Shown here piece after piece: positions 7,941-17,264 of a stretch of DNA of 35,003 nucleotides. Each line of letters begins with the position of its first letter. Positions within the stretch are counted from its first letter, which is position 1. A program made the position numbers and the translations under genes. The notes beneath the pieces were generated by a model. That model saw nothing but the letters and a program-made list of their open reading frames with translations, did no database searches and was not told where the DNA came from. This DNA is from Snodgrassella alvi (GTDB lineage: Bacteria; Pseudomonadota; Gammaproteobacteria; Burkholderiales; Neisseriaceae), in NCBI RefSeq assembly GCF_002777825.1, contig NZ_MEIR01000003.1, forward strand, positions 1-35,003, given 5' to 3'.

Positions 7941-8933
7941 TTAGCCGTGATACTGGCTTAATGCGTTGAATATAATATCAAGCAGGCGCTGGTTATCCAC
8001 ACGTTCCATGACATTGACAGGCTGATGGGTTACTTCAGGCATGCCTACGGTGAGTCTTAAGGCGCCTTCTTTCCAGCGGCGGCTGCTGGCACGGGTACAG
8101 TCTCGCGCAGTGGATACGTCAACAATATAGGGTGAGCTGGTAACAATATCGCTGTCTATCAGTTTGGCCACGCATAAAACATCATGAATCCAACAGCCGG
8201 GCAGACGACGGGTCTGGATGGAATAGTCCATCCATGGACGTGAAGTACGCACGATAAAATCGGTAAGTGGATTGGCAAAACTTTGCAGTTTATCCAGATC
8301 CTGATGGGTAAGCATGGTCTGGGTAGTAACATCCAGAGGTGCCAGTGTAATATTGGCACCGCTTTCAATCACAATTTTGGCCGCTTCAGGATCTACAGCA
8401 AAGTTGGTGTCTTTGAGATAGCCGTCCAGTTGAAAGACACCACCCATGATAACGATTTCGGCAACTGAACGGGCAAAATCCGGATATAGCTGAATGGTAT
8501 GGGCAATATTGGTTAACGGGCCGATGGCTACTACGGTGATTTCGCCAGGATTGCTACACACTAGTTCGCCAATCGCCTGAGCAGCATGAGGTGCACTGTG
8601 GTCGTTGAGTGCGGGCAATGGCGGCAGGCTATCCCATAATGACAACAGCCCCTGTTTGCGCACATTATTGTCCAATTGCTCACGCCATGGGGCGGCTGGC
8701 TCAATCAGCGCTTGTGCTGCACCTTTAACTACCGGTATATTTTTATTCAGCTCTTGCAATAGCTGGCGAGCTACCTGATAGCCGGTATCGCGTGGTGTAT
8801 TACCGGCCACAATGGTAATAAGCTCAAGTTTGATTGAATCTGCGGCCAGTGCCAGCGCCAGTGCCAGACCATCATCAACATTTGCACCTGCAATGCCATT
8901 ACCGGGATCACAGTCAATCACGATGCGCTTCAT
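7941..8933 (-). CDS. Nucleoside hydrolase (IUNH family)
   Basis: This protein of about 330 residues should split the N-glycosidic bond of nucleosides into base and ribose in the cytosol. The calcium/ribose site is visible: DCDPGNG (D7, D9) and, after a short insertion, VDDGLAL (D20, D21). Other family landmarks are AIGPLTNIA and IVIMGG in the middle and the late WIHDVL motif with its catalytic-site aspartate. The usual DxDPGHDD run is stretched here, as in a recognised subset of the family. I chose the ATG at 8933 over an upstream GTG (8942) because AGG lies 8 bases before it. It lies 79 bases downstream of the transporter gene and probably forms an operon with it. Confidence 0.9.
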   Translation of the reverse strand: MKRIVIDCDPGNGIAGANVDDGLALALALAADSIKLELITIVAGNTPRDTGYQVARQLLQELNKNIPVVKGAAQALIEPAAPWREQLDNNVRKQGLLSLWDSLPPLPALNDHSAPHAAQAIGELVCSNPGEITVVAIGPLTNIAHTIQLYPDFARSVAEIVIMGGVFQLDGYLKDTNFAVDPEAAKIVIESGANITLAPLDVTTQTMLTHQDLDKLQSFANPLTDFIVRTSRPWMDYSIQTRRLPGCWIHDVLCVAKLIDSDIVTSSPYIVDVSTARDCTRASSRRWKEGALRLTVGMPEVTHQPVNVMERVDNQRLLDIIFNALSQYHG

Positions 8934-8956
8934 AAGTATCACCTATGCTTCAATGG

Positions 8957-8983
8957 TAACGGAGTCAGTAGCTGACTCCGTTA
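8957..8983 (-). other. Intercistronic hairpin between transporter and nucleoside hydrolase
   Basis: TAACGGAGTCA and TGACTCCGTTA form a perfect 11-bp stem with a 5-base loop, without a T tract. It may adjust message stability or partly stop transcription between the two genes. Confidence 0.6.
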
Positions 8984-9012
8984 TATACGTTTCAATCAGT
9001 TTATCAAAGCGA

Positions 9013-10404
9013 TTAAATGGCGTCTTCTACTGCATTCAGGTCGCGTCCGCGTGTTTCCGGAGCAAAGAATGTGGTGAAGAAACCAATACCGGCCATGGCT
9101 GCAAAGTATATGGCAATCGGCCACCATGTATGATAATGGCTAAGTAATGCTGAGGCGACTAATGACGCAGTGCCGCCTGAGAGGATACCACCAAGTTCTT
9201 TGGCCAGTGCCATTTTGGAGTAGCGGTTACGCACACCAAACATTTCCACACCATAAGCTGCCTGTACACCAAAAATACCCAGTGAAGCCAGACACATACC
9301 AATAACAATAATACTGCCTACAATAAAGGGATCACGGGTTTCCAGAAACATATAGGCCGGAATAGCATACAGCATCAGCAAAAAACAGAACCAGCGGTAT
9401 ACAATGCGGCGACCAAAACGGTCGGACAACCACCCGGCAAGTGGAATCACCAAAAAGCCCAGTAGTGAAGCAACGAATACCGCAGTGGTGGCAACAGTTT
9501 TAGCAACACCGAGAGATTTGACTACATAGCCGATGACAAACCCCTGCGCGAGGTAAGATGGGCCGTTTTCGCCAATACGCAAGCCCAGCATCACAAAAAA
9601 GGCTTTATTACGCGCCCACAGGGAAGTTTTTCCAGCTGGTTTATCGGCTGCTAATTGGGGAGTAGTTGCGGTTTGTAATTGTTTTAATTCTTTTTGTTCC
9701 TGTTCGAAAACAGGTGTCTCACGTACATGCCGGCGGATAAGAGTTGCAGCAATGGCAATCAGTGCACTGAGGATAAATGGGATACGCCAGCCCCAATCAA
9801 TGACATCAGCATCGTCCAGCTTTAATACTAGCAGCCATACCGCAGAAGCAATCAGTGTACCACTGTTGGAACCAATGCCGATTATAGAAGCAATCAGACC
9901 ACGCCGTTTTGGCGGTGCATACTCTCCCAGCATAACCGTAGCGCCTGAAAGCTCGGCACCGGCACCAAAGCCCTGTATAAAACGTAATATGACCAGAATC
10001 AGGGGAGCACATATGCCAATGGTGGCATAACTGGGAATAAAGCCAATCAGGGTGGTGGAAATTCCCATCAGTGCAATAGTGGTTACCAGTACGAATTTCC
10101 GCCCTTTGCGGTCTCCAAGCCGACCAAAGAAAATGGCGCCAATCGGGCGGGCAATAAAGCCAACGGAATAAGTGGCAAAACTGGATAAGAGGCCAATTGC
10201 GGGGTCTACTTCTGGAAAAAATACATCGGTGAAAACCAGACTTGCGGCAAGGCCATACAGGGCAAAGTCCACATATTCCATGGTGGTTCCAAGCCAGCAG
10301 GAAAGTGTTGCCTTAATAAATTCCAGTCGTCCTTCGGGGGTGGCTAAACGCTGTTCAGCTGCGCTCTGCTTATGGCTGTCAACTGACGATTGTAAGTCAC
10401 TCAT
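9013..10404 (-). CDS. MFS transporter, metabolite:H+ symporter (ShiA/ProP-like) type
   Basis: The 463-residue protein has about 12 membrane helices and the marks of the MHS branch of the major facilitator superfamily: TTMEYVDFALYGLAA in helix 1 (about 40-54), the loop 2-3 motif GRLGDRKGRK (about 94-103), RFIQGFGAGAELSGA in helix 4, a cytosolic middle loop with ETPVFEQEQKE, and the repeated loop motif GWLSDRFGRR. This branch takes up organic acids, betaines or similar solutes with protons. Because a nucleoside hydrolase follows in the same direction, a nucleoside or nucleobase substrate is plausible, but the sequence alone does not show it. The ATG has an AGGA ribosome site. ypjD lies only about 50 bases upstream on the same strand. 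Confidence 0.87.
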   Translation of the reverse strand: MSDLQSSVDSHKQSAAEQRLATPEGRLEFIKATLSCWLGTTMEYVDFALYGLAASLVFTDVFFPEVDPAIGLLSSFATYSVGFIARPIGAIFFGRLGDRKGRKFVLVTTIALMGISTTLIGFIPSYATIGICAPLILVILRFIQGFGAGAELSGATVMLGEYAPPKRRGLIASIIGIGSNSGTLIASAVWLLVLKLDDADVIDWGWRIPFILSALIAIAATLIRRHVRETPVFEQEQKELKQLQTATTPQLAADKPAGKTSLWARNKAFFVMLGLRIGENGPSYLAQGFVIGYVVKSLGVAKTVATTAVFVASLLGFLVIPLAGWLSDRFGRRIVYRWFCFLLMLYAIPAYMFLETRDPFIVGSIIVIGMCLASLGIFGVQAAYGVEMFGVRNRYSKMALAKELGGILSGGTASLVASALLSHYHTWWPIAIYFAAMAGIGFFTTFFAPETRGRDLNAVEDAI

Positions 10405-10455
10405 TCAAATATCCTATGGTTACAAATCAGGGTAATACTACTTAGAAACAAAAGG

Positions 10456-11256
10456 TTAAAACAAAATTTCCAGCACAAACTTGCTGCCTATATAAGCCAG
10501 CATCAGGCTGACAAATGACACAATGACCCACCAAGCCACTTTTTTTCCGCGCCAAGCCTGTGTATGGTGTCTGAACAGGATAACCAGATAGATTAGCCAC
10601 GACAGTAGGCCAAATACTGTTTTATGGTTAAAACGTGCCGGTTCACCAAATACAGCCTCGGAAAATACTGTGCCACTGACAGCCGCAATGGTCAGAAGCA
10701 CAAATCCCGCCTGCAAACCCTGAAACATCAATTTTTCAATCGCCAGCAGTGGCGGCAGGAATGATTGCTGCGGTACAGTTTTATGCCGGTGCAGATAATG
10801 GTTGCGCACCAGCATCAGCATGGCCAGCAATGTGGTGATGCCAAATAGAGCATACGCCAGCAATGCCGATAAAACATGTATCATGAATGCACTGTTGTGC
10901 ATCGGGTATGCAGTAGGCTGTCCCGGCAACAACCAGGCAATCAGCAATACCACTGCCGAACAGGGAAACAGCGCCAGCTGCAACCCTTGTAGTCGATAGC
11001 GAAAACTGCCTACCCAATACAGCATCACCATTAGCCAGGTAATGAGATTGAGTGCATGACCAAACCCCACCAGCAGCACGCGTTGCTGTAACATTGGCTG
11101 CCATACCACAAAGGTATGCAGCAACAATACCAGCAGCAACATTAATTGCTCACCGCGCAACGGATAGGGTACATCAGTATGGCGTTGCCAAAACCGCCAT
11201 GCCAGCACAGAAAGGACGGCATAGGCAAGAATAAGCACCAGCAGCAATAAGCTCAT
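10456..11256 (-). CDS. ypjD: YpjD/CcsA-type inner-membrane protein
   Basis: This is an eight-helix membrane protein of the cytochrome c assembly (CcsA/HemX-like) superfamily. The middle keeps HNSAFMIHVLSALLAYALFG and the later part FNHKTVFGLLSWLIYLVIL, where conserved histidines in this superfamily can bind heme. YpjD itself has no firmly proven reaction. Its position divergent from ffh is common in proteobacteria. I place the start at the ATG at 11256 (MSLLLLVLILAYAV, about 266 residues). The longer frame to 11313 lacks a ribosome site and would translate a perfect palindrome. Confidence 0.85.
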   Translation of the reverse strand: MSLLLLVLILAYAVLSVLAWRFWQRHTDVPYPLRGEQLMLLLVLLLHTFVVWQPMLQQRVLLVGFGHALNLITWLMVMLYWVGSFRYRLQGLQLALFPCSAVVLLIAWLLPGQPTAYPMHNSAFMIHVLSALLAYALFGITTLLAMLMLVRNHYLHRHKTVPQQSFLPPLLAIEKLMFQGLQAGFVLLTIAAVSGTVFSEAVFGEPARFNHKTVFGLLSWLIYLVILFRHHTQAWRGKKVAWWVIVSFVSLMLAYIGSKFVLEILF

Positions 11257-11274
11257 GATTTTTCCGCAGCAATA

Positions 11275-11295
11275 GCGCGCCAAATTTTGGCGCGC
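11275..11295. promoter_or_regulatory. Perfect GC-rich palindrome between ypjD and ffh
   Basis: GCGCGCCAAA and TTTGGCGCGC form a 10-bp inverted repeat with a single spacer base. It lies 19 bases before the chosen ypjD start. With so short a spacer it suits a protein operator better than an RNA hairpin. Confidence 0.5.
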
Positions 11296-11323
11296 ATAGT
11301 GTAAAATAGGCATTTATTTATTA

Positions 11324-11354
11324 CTATGCCTGCTCCGAACCCGGGCAGGCATAG
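11324..11354. promoter_or_regulatory. Second inverted repeat between ypjD and ffh
   Basis: CTATGCCTGC and GCAGGCATAG form a perfect 10-bp stem around an 11-base loop. It lies in the divergent control region, about 125 bases before the ffh start. No T tract follows on either strand. Confidence 0.5.
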
Positions 11355-11479
11355 CAACAAGATGCCATTTTATAACCAAATCGCTTCTTATCCTACCCAT
11401 TTATTGCGTCAATTACTGACAACAGACAATTTTCACCCAACATACACAGGCTGCTTACAAATAGCTGGAGATGGTTTCG

Positions 11480-12838
11480 ATGCTAGACAATTTATCAGAT
11501 CGCTTTAGTAAAATTGCGAAAACCCTGCGCGGACAGGCGCGTTTGAGTGAAGACAATATTAAGGATGCCCTGCGTGAAGTACGTATGGCACTACTGGAAG
11601 CAGACGTTGCTCTGCCAGTTGTAAAAAATTTCATGGCTTCTGTAAAAGAACGTGCAGTTGGGCAAGAAGTCATTGGCAGCCTCACGCCGGGGCAAGCTTT
11701 TATCGGAGTGGTGAATGACGCTCTTACCGAGCTGATGGGCACTCAGAACAGCAGCCTGAATCTGGCTGCGGTACCGCCAGCCGTTATTCTGATGGCTGGT
11801 TTGCAGGGGGCTGGTAAAACCACCACCGTAGGCAAACTGGCACGCCTGCTGAAAAACGAACAAAAGAAAAAAGTGCTGGTGGTTTCTGCCGACGTGTACC
11901 GGCCGGCAGCGATTGAACAGCTAAAATTGCTGGCACAACAGGTTGAGGTGGATTTTTTTCCGTCTAATGAAGGTGAACAACCAGTTATTATTGCTCAGAA
12001 TGCACTGGATCATGCCAAAAAGCATTTTTACGATGTGCTGATGGTGGATACTGCCGGCCGGCTGGCTATTGATCAGAAAATGATGGACGAAATCCAACAG
12101 ATTCATGCAGCGATTAATCCGGTGGAAACCCTGTTTGTAGTGGATGCCATGCAAGGGCAGGATGCTGTAAACACGGCACAGGCCTTTAATACCACTCTCC
12201 CCTTAACCGGTGTAGTATTAACGAAAATGGACGGCGATGCCCGTGGTGGTGCCGCCCTATCAGTACGCCATGTAACCGGCAAGCCGATTAAATTTATCGG
12301 TGTAGGCGAAAAAATCAATGGCTTGGAACCATTTTATCCTGATCGTCTGGCATCACGCATTCTTGGTATGGGTGATGTACTTTCGCTGATTGAGGATGTG
12401 CAAAAAGGTATTGATGAAAAAACCGCACAGCAGATGGCGAAAAAGCTGCATAAAGGCAAAGGTTTTGACCTGAATGACTTTAAGGCACAAATTCAGCAGA
12501 TGCGTAAAATGGGCGGGATTGAGTCTATTATGTCCAAGTTGCCCGGTGACATGGGACAAATGGCTAAACAGGTACCAGAAGGTACGGCAGAAAAAGCCAT
12601 GAGCCGCGTAGAAGCCATCATCAATTCAATGACCGCCAAAGAACGCGCCAATCCATTGTTGATAAAGGCCAGCCGCAAACGCCGCATTGCCAATGGTGCC
12701 GGTGTTACCGTGCAGGAAGTGAATAAAATGCTCAAACAGTTTGAGCAGTCACAGAAAATGATGAAATCATTTGCCAAAGGCGGTATGGGTAAATTGATGC
12801 GTCTGGCTAAAGGTATAAAAGGTATCATACCGCAATAA
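11480..12838 (+). CDS. ffh: Signal recognition particle protein Ffh
   Basis: Ffh binds 4.5S RNA and signal sequences emerging from the ribosome and, with FtsY, brings them to the membrane. The 452-residue protein has the N domain (1 to about 85, with ALREVRMALLEADVALPVV), the GTPase domain with P-loop GLQGAGKTT (107-115), DTAGR (190-194) and TKMDGDARGG (248-257), and a methionine-rich M domain (about 295-430, with QQMRKMGG and SRKRRIANGAG for RNA contact). I chose ATG 11480 because GGAG lies 9 bases before it; the ATG at 11471 abuts that site. Length equals the usual 450-455. A strong terminator follows at 12856. It should be essential. Confidence 0.97.
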   Translation: MLDNLSDRFSKIAKTLRGQARLSEDNIKDALREVRMALLEADVALPVVKNFMASVKERAVGQEVIGSLTPGQAFIGVVNDALTELMGTQNSSLNLAAVPPAVILMAGLQGAGKTTTVGKLARLLKNEQKKKVLVVSADVYRPAAIEQLKLLAQQVEVDFFPSNEGEQPVIIAQNALDHAKKHFYDVLMVDTAGRLAIDQKMMDEIQQIHAAINPVETLFVVDAMQGQDAVNTAQAFNTTLPLTGVVLTKMDGDARGGAALSVRHVTGKPIKFIGVGEKINGLEPFYPDRLASRILGMGDVLSLIEDVQKGIDEKTAQQMAKKLHKGKGFDLNDFKAQIQQMRKMGGIESIMSKLPGDMGQMAKQVPEGTAEKAMSRVEAIINSMTAKERANPLLIKASRKRRIANGAGVTVQEVNKMLKQFEQSQKMMKSFAKGGMGKLMRLAKGIKGIIPQ

Positions 12839-12855
12839 TCTAAATCTTCCATGTA

Positions 12856-12886
12856 CTGCCTGAATTGAGAATTCAGGCAGTTTTTA
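12856..12886 (+). terminator. Rho-independent terminator of ffh
   Basis: CTGCCTGAATT and AATTCAGGCAG form a perfect 11-bp stem with a 3-base loop, followed by five T. It lies 17 bases past the ffh stop. Confidence 0.92.
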
Positions 12887-13017
12887 TTTTCTGCTATCTG
12901 CCTAATTTTTAGCAGATGGTGTTAATTCAATATTTACATATTTATATCTTTATTGTAAATTAATGAGGACAGTTGGTTATTTTTGTTTAATCACCCTGCC
13001 TAAAAAGGAGTAGTATT

Positions 13018-13235
13018 ATGAGTAAATTTGATGATAAAGGCTTTTTTTGAGCCAACTAGCAAACGCCGCAAAGGTTTCCCATCCGAAACCAATGTTAAAC
13101 GCGGACTGATACGGATTGTACATGGCGATAAAGTCCTGCATGAAAAACTAGGGCGCAATGATCGCTGTCCATGTGGATCTTGTCGTAGCTTTCAGAAAAT
13201 GTTGTCTGAAAACAGGCTGCTTTCGATGGCAGTAA
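13018..13235 (+). pseudogene. Small SEC-C zinc-motif protein, two frameshifts
   Basis: A near-perfect ribosome site (AAAAAGGAG) precedes ATG 13018, but the frame reads [10 protein letters not shown] and then stops at TGA 13048. Removing one T from the T7 run (13042-13048) opens a frame with [20 protein letters not shown] and the SEC-C core [11 protein letters not shown]. That frame then loses the expected ending; removing one A from 13196-13199 restores [15 protein letters not shown] and a TAA at 13235. The two corrections rebuild the usual CPCGSGxxFxKCC zinc motif, although the G before the second loop is C here. The original protein would be about 71 residues. Either the gene is decayed or the two homopolymers hold sequencing errors. 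It has its own terminator. SEC-C proteins bind zinc; this one has no known role. Confidence 0.75.
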
Positions 13236-13305
13236 CAGACATGACTATTTCCGTTGATTTCTGCTAGTAATTACTGTGGCTGATTAAATCAACTCTTTAA
13301 TTCTT

Positions 13306-13347
13306 ATCCCCCTGTATCCAGATTATCTTTTCAGGATACAGGGGGAT
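13306..13347 (+). terminator. Strong hairpin terminator after the SEC-C gene
   Basis: ATCCCCCTGTATCC and GGATACAGGGGGAT form a perfect 14-bp stem with a 14-base loop. The following bases are AT-rich with a TTTT slightly further on. Confidence 0.75.
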
Positions 13348-13651
13348 TATTAATTGTTTTGCCTAGCCGATTTTATCAGCAAATAATCAACAGACACGGC
13401 AAGCGAGATAGGCCGACACAATTATCAGCTGATTACAAACTAATTTAAGCTGCGCTGCATTTCACTTTTATTTATATAGAGTGACATACCTTACCGACAA
13501 ATAATTATTTATCCAATTTACCCTCATGCGCCCATAACAGGTAATTTTCTACCATATTCAGAAACTAACAAAAGCGCATCGTCTTAAACCATGTATCAAC
13601 GCATGGGTTATAATCAGAGTCTTATTTTTTGATTTTTTCCAATCCATAACC
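13348..13651. other. Upstream region of valS
   Basis: No gene is seen. A consensus TATAAT at 13609-13614 is a good -10 candidate for valS, about 38 bases before the start; no good -35 at 16-18 bases was found. I saw no T-box, which would be unusual in this group anyway. Confidence 0.5.
13609..13614 (+). promoter_or_regulatory. Candidate -10 element of valS
   Basis: A perfect TATAAT hexamer lies in the gap before valS, but the -35 region is weak. Confidence 0.4.
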
Positions 13652-16498
13652 ATGTTAAACACCCAATATTCTCCGAGTGAAATTGAAACCCGTTTATATC
13701 AGCAATGGGAACAGCGCGGCTACTTCGCGCCATCACTGGATTTAAGCAAACCTTCTTTTGCCATTCAGCTGCCACCACCGAATGTTACTGGTACGCTGCA
13801 TATGGGACATGCATTTAACCAAACCATTATGGACGGCCTGACCCGCTATCACCGCATGAAGGGCGAAAACGTATGCTGGATTCCCGGCTCCGACCATGCC
13901 GGCATAGCAACCCAGATTGTGGTAGAGCGCCAGTTGGCAGTAGAAAATATCTCCCGCCATGATTTGGGTCGGGAAGCATTTATTGCCAAAATATGGGACT
14001 GGAAAAAATTCTCTGGTGGCACTATTACTGAGCAAATGCGCCGTGTAGGCTGCTCAGTAGACTGGAGCCGTGAATATTTCACCATGGACGATGTTCGTGC
14101 CGAAGTGGTAACCGAAGTATTTGTGCGCCTATTTGAGCAGGGACTGATTTATCGTGGTAAACGGCTGGTAAACTGGGATCCTGTACTGGGTACGGCAGTA
14201 TCTGATCTGGAAGTGGAAAATATTGAGGAAAACGGCCATATGTGGCATATCCGCTATCCACTGGCTGAAGACCCGAATAATGCCCTGATTGTGGCCACTA
14301 CCCGCCCCGAAACTTTACTTGGCGACGTGGCCGTAGCCGTACATCCCGATGACGAACGTTATGCCAGCTTTATCGGCAAACAGGTGGTACTGCCATTATC
14401 CGGTCGCACCATACCAGTGATTGCCGATGAATATGTGGATAAAGATTTTGGTACTGGCTGTGTGAAAATCACACCAGCACACGATTTCAACGACTACGAA
14501 GTCGGTAAACGCCATCAGACCGTACTAATTAATGTATTGAGTCTGGATGCCAAAATTCTGCCTCAGGCAGAAGTGTTTGATTTTCAGGGACAGGCACAGA
14601 CAGCTATCGACCTGCCAGCACAATATGCTGGTATGGATCGTTTTGCCGCACGCAAACAGATGGTAGCCGACCTTGAAGCAGAAGGTTTACTGGTTAAGGT
14701 GGAAGAACACAAGTTAATGACCCCAAAAGGCGATCGCACCGGCAGCGTCATTGAACCGATGTTAACCAGTCAGTGGTTTGTGGCCATGACCCGCAGCGCC
14801 AATAATGATGTTACCCACCCTGAACCTGAATCAGAATTCAAGGGCAAAACCTTAACCGAAAAATGTATCCATGCAGTAGAAAGCGGACAGGTACGTTTTA
14901 TTCCGGAAAACTGGGTAAATACCTATAACCAGTGGATGAACAACATTCAGGACTGGTGTATTTCCCGCCAGCTATGGTGGGGACACCAGATTCCGGCTTG
15001 GTATGATCAGTCTGGCCGCGTATATGTTGCACGCAATGAAGCCCAAGCACGTGCACAGGCCGGAGCAGATGCAATATTAACCCGAGATGAAGATGTGCTG
15101 GATACGTGGTTTTCTTCCGCGCTGGTGCCCTTCTCTACTCTGGGCTGGCCGCAAGATACCCCCGAATTGCAGGCATTCCTGCCGTCTCAGGTACTGGTAA
15201 CCGGCTATGAAATCATTTTCTTCTGGGTAGCACGCATGATTATGATGACTACCCACTTCACCGGTAAAGTACCATTTCATGATGTTTATATACATGGCAT
15301 GGTGCGCGACCATGAAGGCAAAAAAATGTCCAAATCGGAAGGCAATGTAATTGATCCGGTGGATTTGATTGATGGCATTGATCTGGAAAAACTATTGGTA
15401 AAACGTACTACTGGCCTGCGCCGGCCGGAAAAGGCACCGCAAGTAATCAAAGCCACACAAAAACTGTTCCCTGACGGTATTCCAGTATTTGGCGCCGATG
15501 CACTGCGCTTTACCATGGCCAGCTATGCCAGCCTTGGCCGTAGCATTAATTTTGACTTTAAGCGCGCCGAAGGCTATCGCAACTTCTGCAACAAACTGTG
15601 GAATGCCAGCCGCTTTGTGCTGATGAATATTGAAAACCACGATTGCGGACAGGATGAAAGCCTACCATTGAGCTATAGTTTTGTTGATAAATGGCTACTG
15701 ACCCGTCTGCAACAGACCATCACAGCAGTAAGTGAAGCACTGGATACCTATCGCTTCGATATGGCTGCACAAACGCTGTATGAATTTATCTGGAATGAGT
15801 ACTGTGACTGGTATGTAGAACTGGCCAAAACCCAGCTCCAGCGTGGTGACGAAACGCAGCAACGCGCAACTCGGCGTACACTGGTGCGAGTATTGGAAGT
15901 GGTGTTACGTCTGCTGCATCCGATTATGCCTTTTATTACTGAAGAGTTGTGGCAAACCATTGCGCCTCTGGCCAATGCAAAGCATACCGAAAGCATCATG
16001 CTGGCTGCATGGCCGCAGGCAGACAACAGTCTGACTGATACTGAAGCGGTAAACCAGATGCATTATTTGCAGGAGCTGGTGAATTGCGTACGTAATCTGC
16101 GCGGTGAAATGGGGCTGGCCATGAGTGTGAAAGTGCCGCTACTAGTAGAAAGTACAACGGATTTGGGTACATTATTGCCCTACCTGCTGCTTATGGCACG
16201 CCTGAGTGAAGCCAAACAGGTAGCACAATTACCGGAAGGCGATGATGCGCCGGTAGCAGTATGTCAGGGTGCACGCCTGATGTTGAAAGTAGAGGTAGAC
16301 AAAGCCGCTGAAACCGCCCGTCTGCAAAAAGAAGCAGAAAAGCTACAGAAAAATATCGACAAGATTGCCAATAAACTGGCCAAACCGGGCTATACCGATA
16401 AGGCTCCGGCACATCTGGTAGAAAAAGACCGCTGCGAACTGGCACAATTGCAGGACAGAATGAGCAAAATCAATTTGCAGCTGCAAAAATACCGCTGA
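13652..16498 (+). CDS. valS: Valine-tRNA ligase
   Basis: ValS charges tRNA-Val with valine using ATP in the cytosol. The 948-residue length is normal for proteobacteria. The class I signatures are clear: [15 protein letters not shown] with HMGH at 50-53, and KMSKS at 558-562. Between them lies the CP1 editing domain (about 195-340, with [17 protein letters not shown]), which removes mischarged threonine. The anticodon-binding region follows (about 640-800) and a C-terminal coiled-coil arm (about 875-948, rich in Lys, Glu and Leu). It appears to be a single-gene unit with a terminator at 16525. It should be essential. Confidence 0.97.
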   Translation: MLNTQYSPSEIETRLYQQWEQRGYFAPSLDLSKPSFAIQLPPPNVTGTLHMGHAFNQTIMDGLTRYHRMKGENVCWIPGSDHAGIATQIVVERQLAVENISRHDLGREAFIAKIWDWKKFSGGTITEQMRRVGCSVDWSREYFTMDDVRAEVVTEVFVRLFEQGLIYRGKRLVNWDPVLGTAVSDLEVENIEENGHMWHIRYPLAEDPNNALIVATTRPETLLGDVAVAVHPDDERYASFIGKQVVLPLSGRTIPVIADEYVDKDFGTGCVKITPAHDFNDYEVGKRHQTVLINVLSLDAKILPQAEVFDFQGQAQTAIDLPAQYAGMDRFAARKQMVADLEAEGLLVKVEEHKLMTPKGDRTGSVIEPMLTSQWFVAMTRSANNDVTHPEPESEFKGKTLTEKCIHAVESGQVRFIPENWVNTYNQWMNNIQDWCISRQLWWGHQIPAWYDQSGRVYVARNEAQARAQAGADAILTRDEDVLDTWFSSALVPFSTLGWPQDTPELQAFLPSQVLVTGYEIIFFWVARMIMMTTHFTGKVPFHDVYIHGMVRDHEGKKMSKSEGNVIDPVDLIDGIDLEKLLVKRTTGLRRPEKAPQVIKATQKLFPDGIPVFGADALRFTMASYASLGRSINFDFKRAEGYRNFCNKLWNASRFVLMNIENHDCGQDESLPLSYSFVDKWLLTRLQQTITAVSEALDTYRFDMAAQTLYEFIWNEYCDWYVELAKTQLQRGDETQQRATRRTLVRVLEVVLRLLHPIMPFITEELWQTIAPLANAKHTESIMLAAWPQADNSLTDTEAVNQMHYLQELVNCVRNLRGEMGLAMSVKVPLLVESTTDLGTLLPYLLLMARLSEAKQVAQLPEGDDAPVAVCQGARLMLKVEVDKAAETARLQKEAEKLQKNIDKIANKLAKPGYTDKAPAHLVEKDRCELAQLQDRMSKINLQLQKYR

Positions 16499-16524
16499 TT
16501 AAATTATTCATGTTCTCAAAGCAC

Positions 16525-16598
16525 CCACCAGACCATAAGCATATATAGGTCGGAAACACTGGCAATATCTATATGTCTGCTCAGTCTGGTGGCTTTTT
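16525..16598 (+). terminator. Probable terminator of valS
   Basis: CCACCAGAC (16525-16533) pairs with GTCTGGTGG (16584-16592) and a C-T5 tail follows. The loop is long (50 bases), so an internal structure probably helps folding. Confidence 0.6.
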
Positions 16599-16810
16599 AT
16601 AGCAGCCAAGAATGTCCCAATAATAAATAATTTTTTCCTTTATAAAACAATGTATTAAATAAAAACAATATATGTAATTTGTATTTAATTTACACATAAT
16701 TATTTAATTTTATAATAATCTTATGTAAAATTCAGAAATAATGTTTTATTTTTTGGTTTAATATTCCAAAAACATATGAACTGGATATACTGAAAGATTG
16801 GAGCAACAAG
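16599..16810. other. AT-rich control region of farR
   Basis: Very AT-rich and without a gene. It contains the inverted repeat and promoter described at 16750-16791. Confidence 0.5.
16750..16791 (+). promoter_or_regulatory. Candidate farR promoter with overlapping operator
   Basis: TTTTTGG (16750-16756) and CCAAAAA (16766-16772) form a 7-bp inverted repeat. It overlaps a possible -35 (TTCCAA, 16764-16769), and a TATACT -10 follows at 16786-16791. The layout suits MarR-type autorepression, which is inferred. Confidence 0.4.
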
Positions 16811-17263
16811 ATGTTAAACACATCTAAATACTCATCCCTCAACATCGTCCTGATTCAGACACGCGAAGCATTACTTTCCCATTTTCGGCCCATGCTGAAT
16901 GATATTGGTATCACCGACCAGCAATGGCGTATTATCCGTTTACTGGCAGAAAATGGTATTATGGATTTTCAGGAACTGGCCAAACAGGCATGCATTCTGC
17001 GCCCAAGCCTGACTGGTATCCTAACGCGGCTGGAAAAACTGGGCTATGCGGTACGCCTCAAACCCTCTAATGATCAGCGACGAGTATTTCTGAAACTGAC
17101 ACCTGTAGGGGAAAAACTGTATAAAGATTTCTGTGTCGCAGTAGATGCACGTTACAAAGTACTGGAACAGCGTTTTACGCAGGAAAAACTACAACAACTG
17201 GGTAAACTATTGAAAGAATTTACCAATATTGCTGTTGATGAAGAAGAAAAAGAAACCAGATAA
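16811..17263 (+). CDS. farR: MarR-family regulator of FarR/NadR/HpaR type
   Basis: The 150-residue protein has the MarR winged helix: ITDQQWRIIRLLAENGIMDFQEL (about 34-56), the recognition helix region ACILRPSLTGILTRLEKLGY (about 59-78) and the wing KPSNDQRRVFLKLTP (about 83-97). It closely resembles neisserial FarR (also called NadR) and HpaR, dimeric repressors; NadR responds to 4-hydroxyphenylacetate. The neighbour hpaC supports this: the same pair occurs in Neisseria. The symbol is by similarity and context. The ATG has GGAG 9 bases before it. An AT-rich inverted repeat upstream may be its operator. Confidence 0.85.
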   Translation: MLNTSKYSSLNIVLIQTREALLSHFRPMLNDIGITDQQWRIIRLLAENGIMDFQELAKQACILRPSLTGILTRLEKLGYAVRLKPSNDQRRVFLKLTPVGEKLYKDFCVAVDARYKVLEQRFTQEKLQQLGKLLKEFTNIAVDEEEKETR

Positions 17264-17264
17264 C

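Noticed and set aside
11257-11479. 4.5S RNA gene beside ffh
   Set aside because: The conserved GGTCCGGAAGGAAGCAGCC-like loop is absent.
11326-11508. A 60-codon ORF just before ffh
   Set aside because: It spans a hairpin, overlaps the ffh start and has no ribosome site or known motif.
13018-13050. A genuine 10-residue peptide ([10 protein letters not shown])
   Set aside because: The following sequence continues as a SEC-C protein after a one-base shift, so a broken gene is the better reading.
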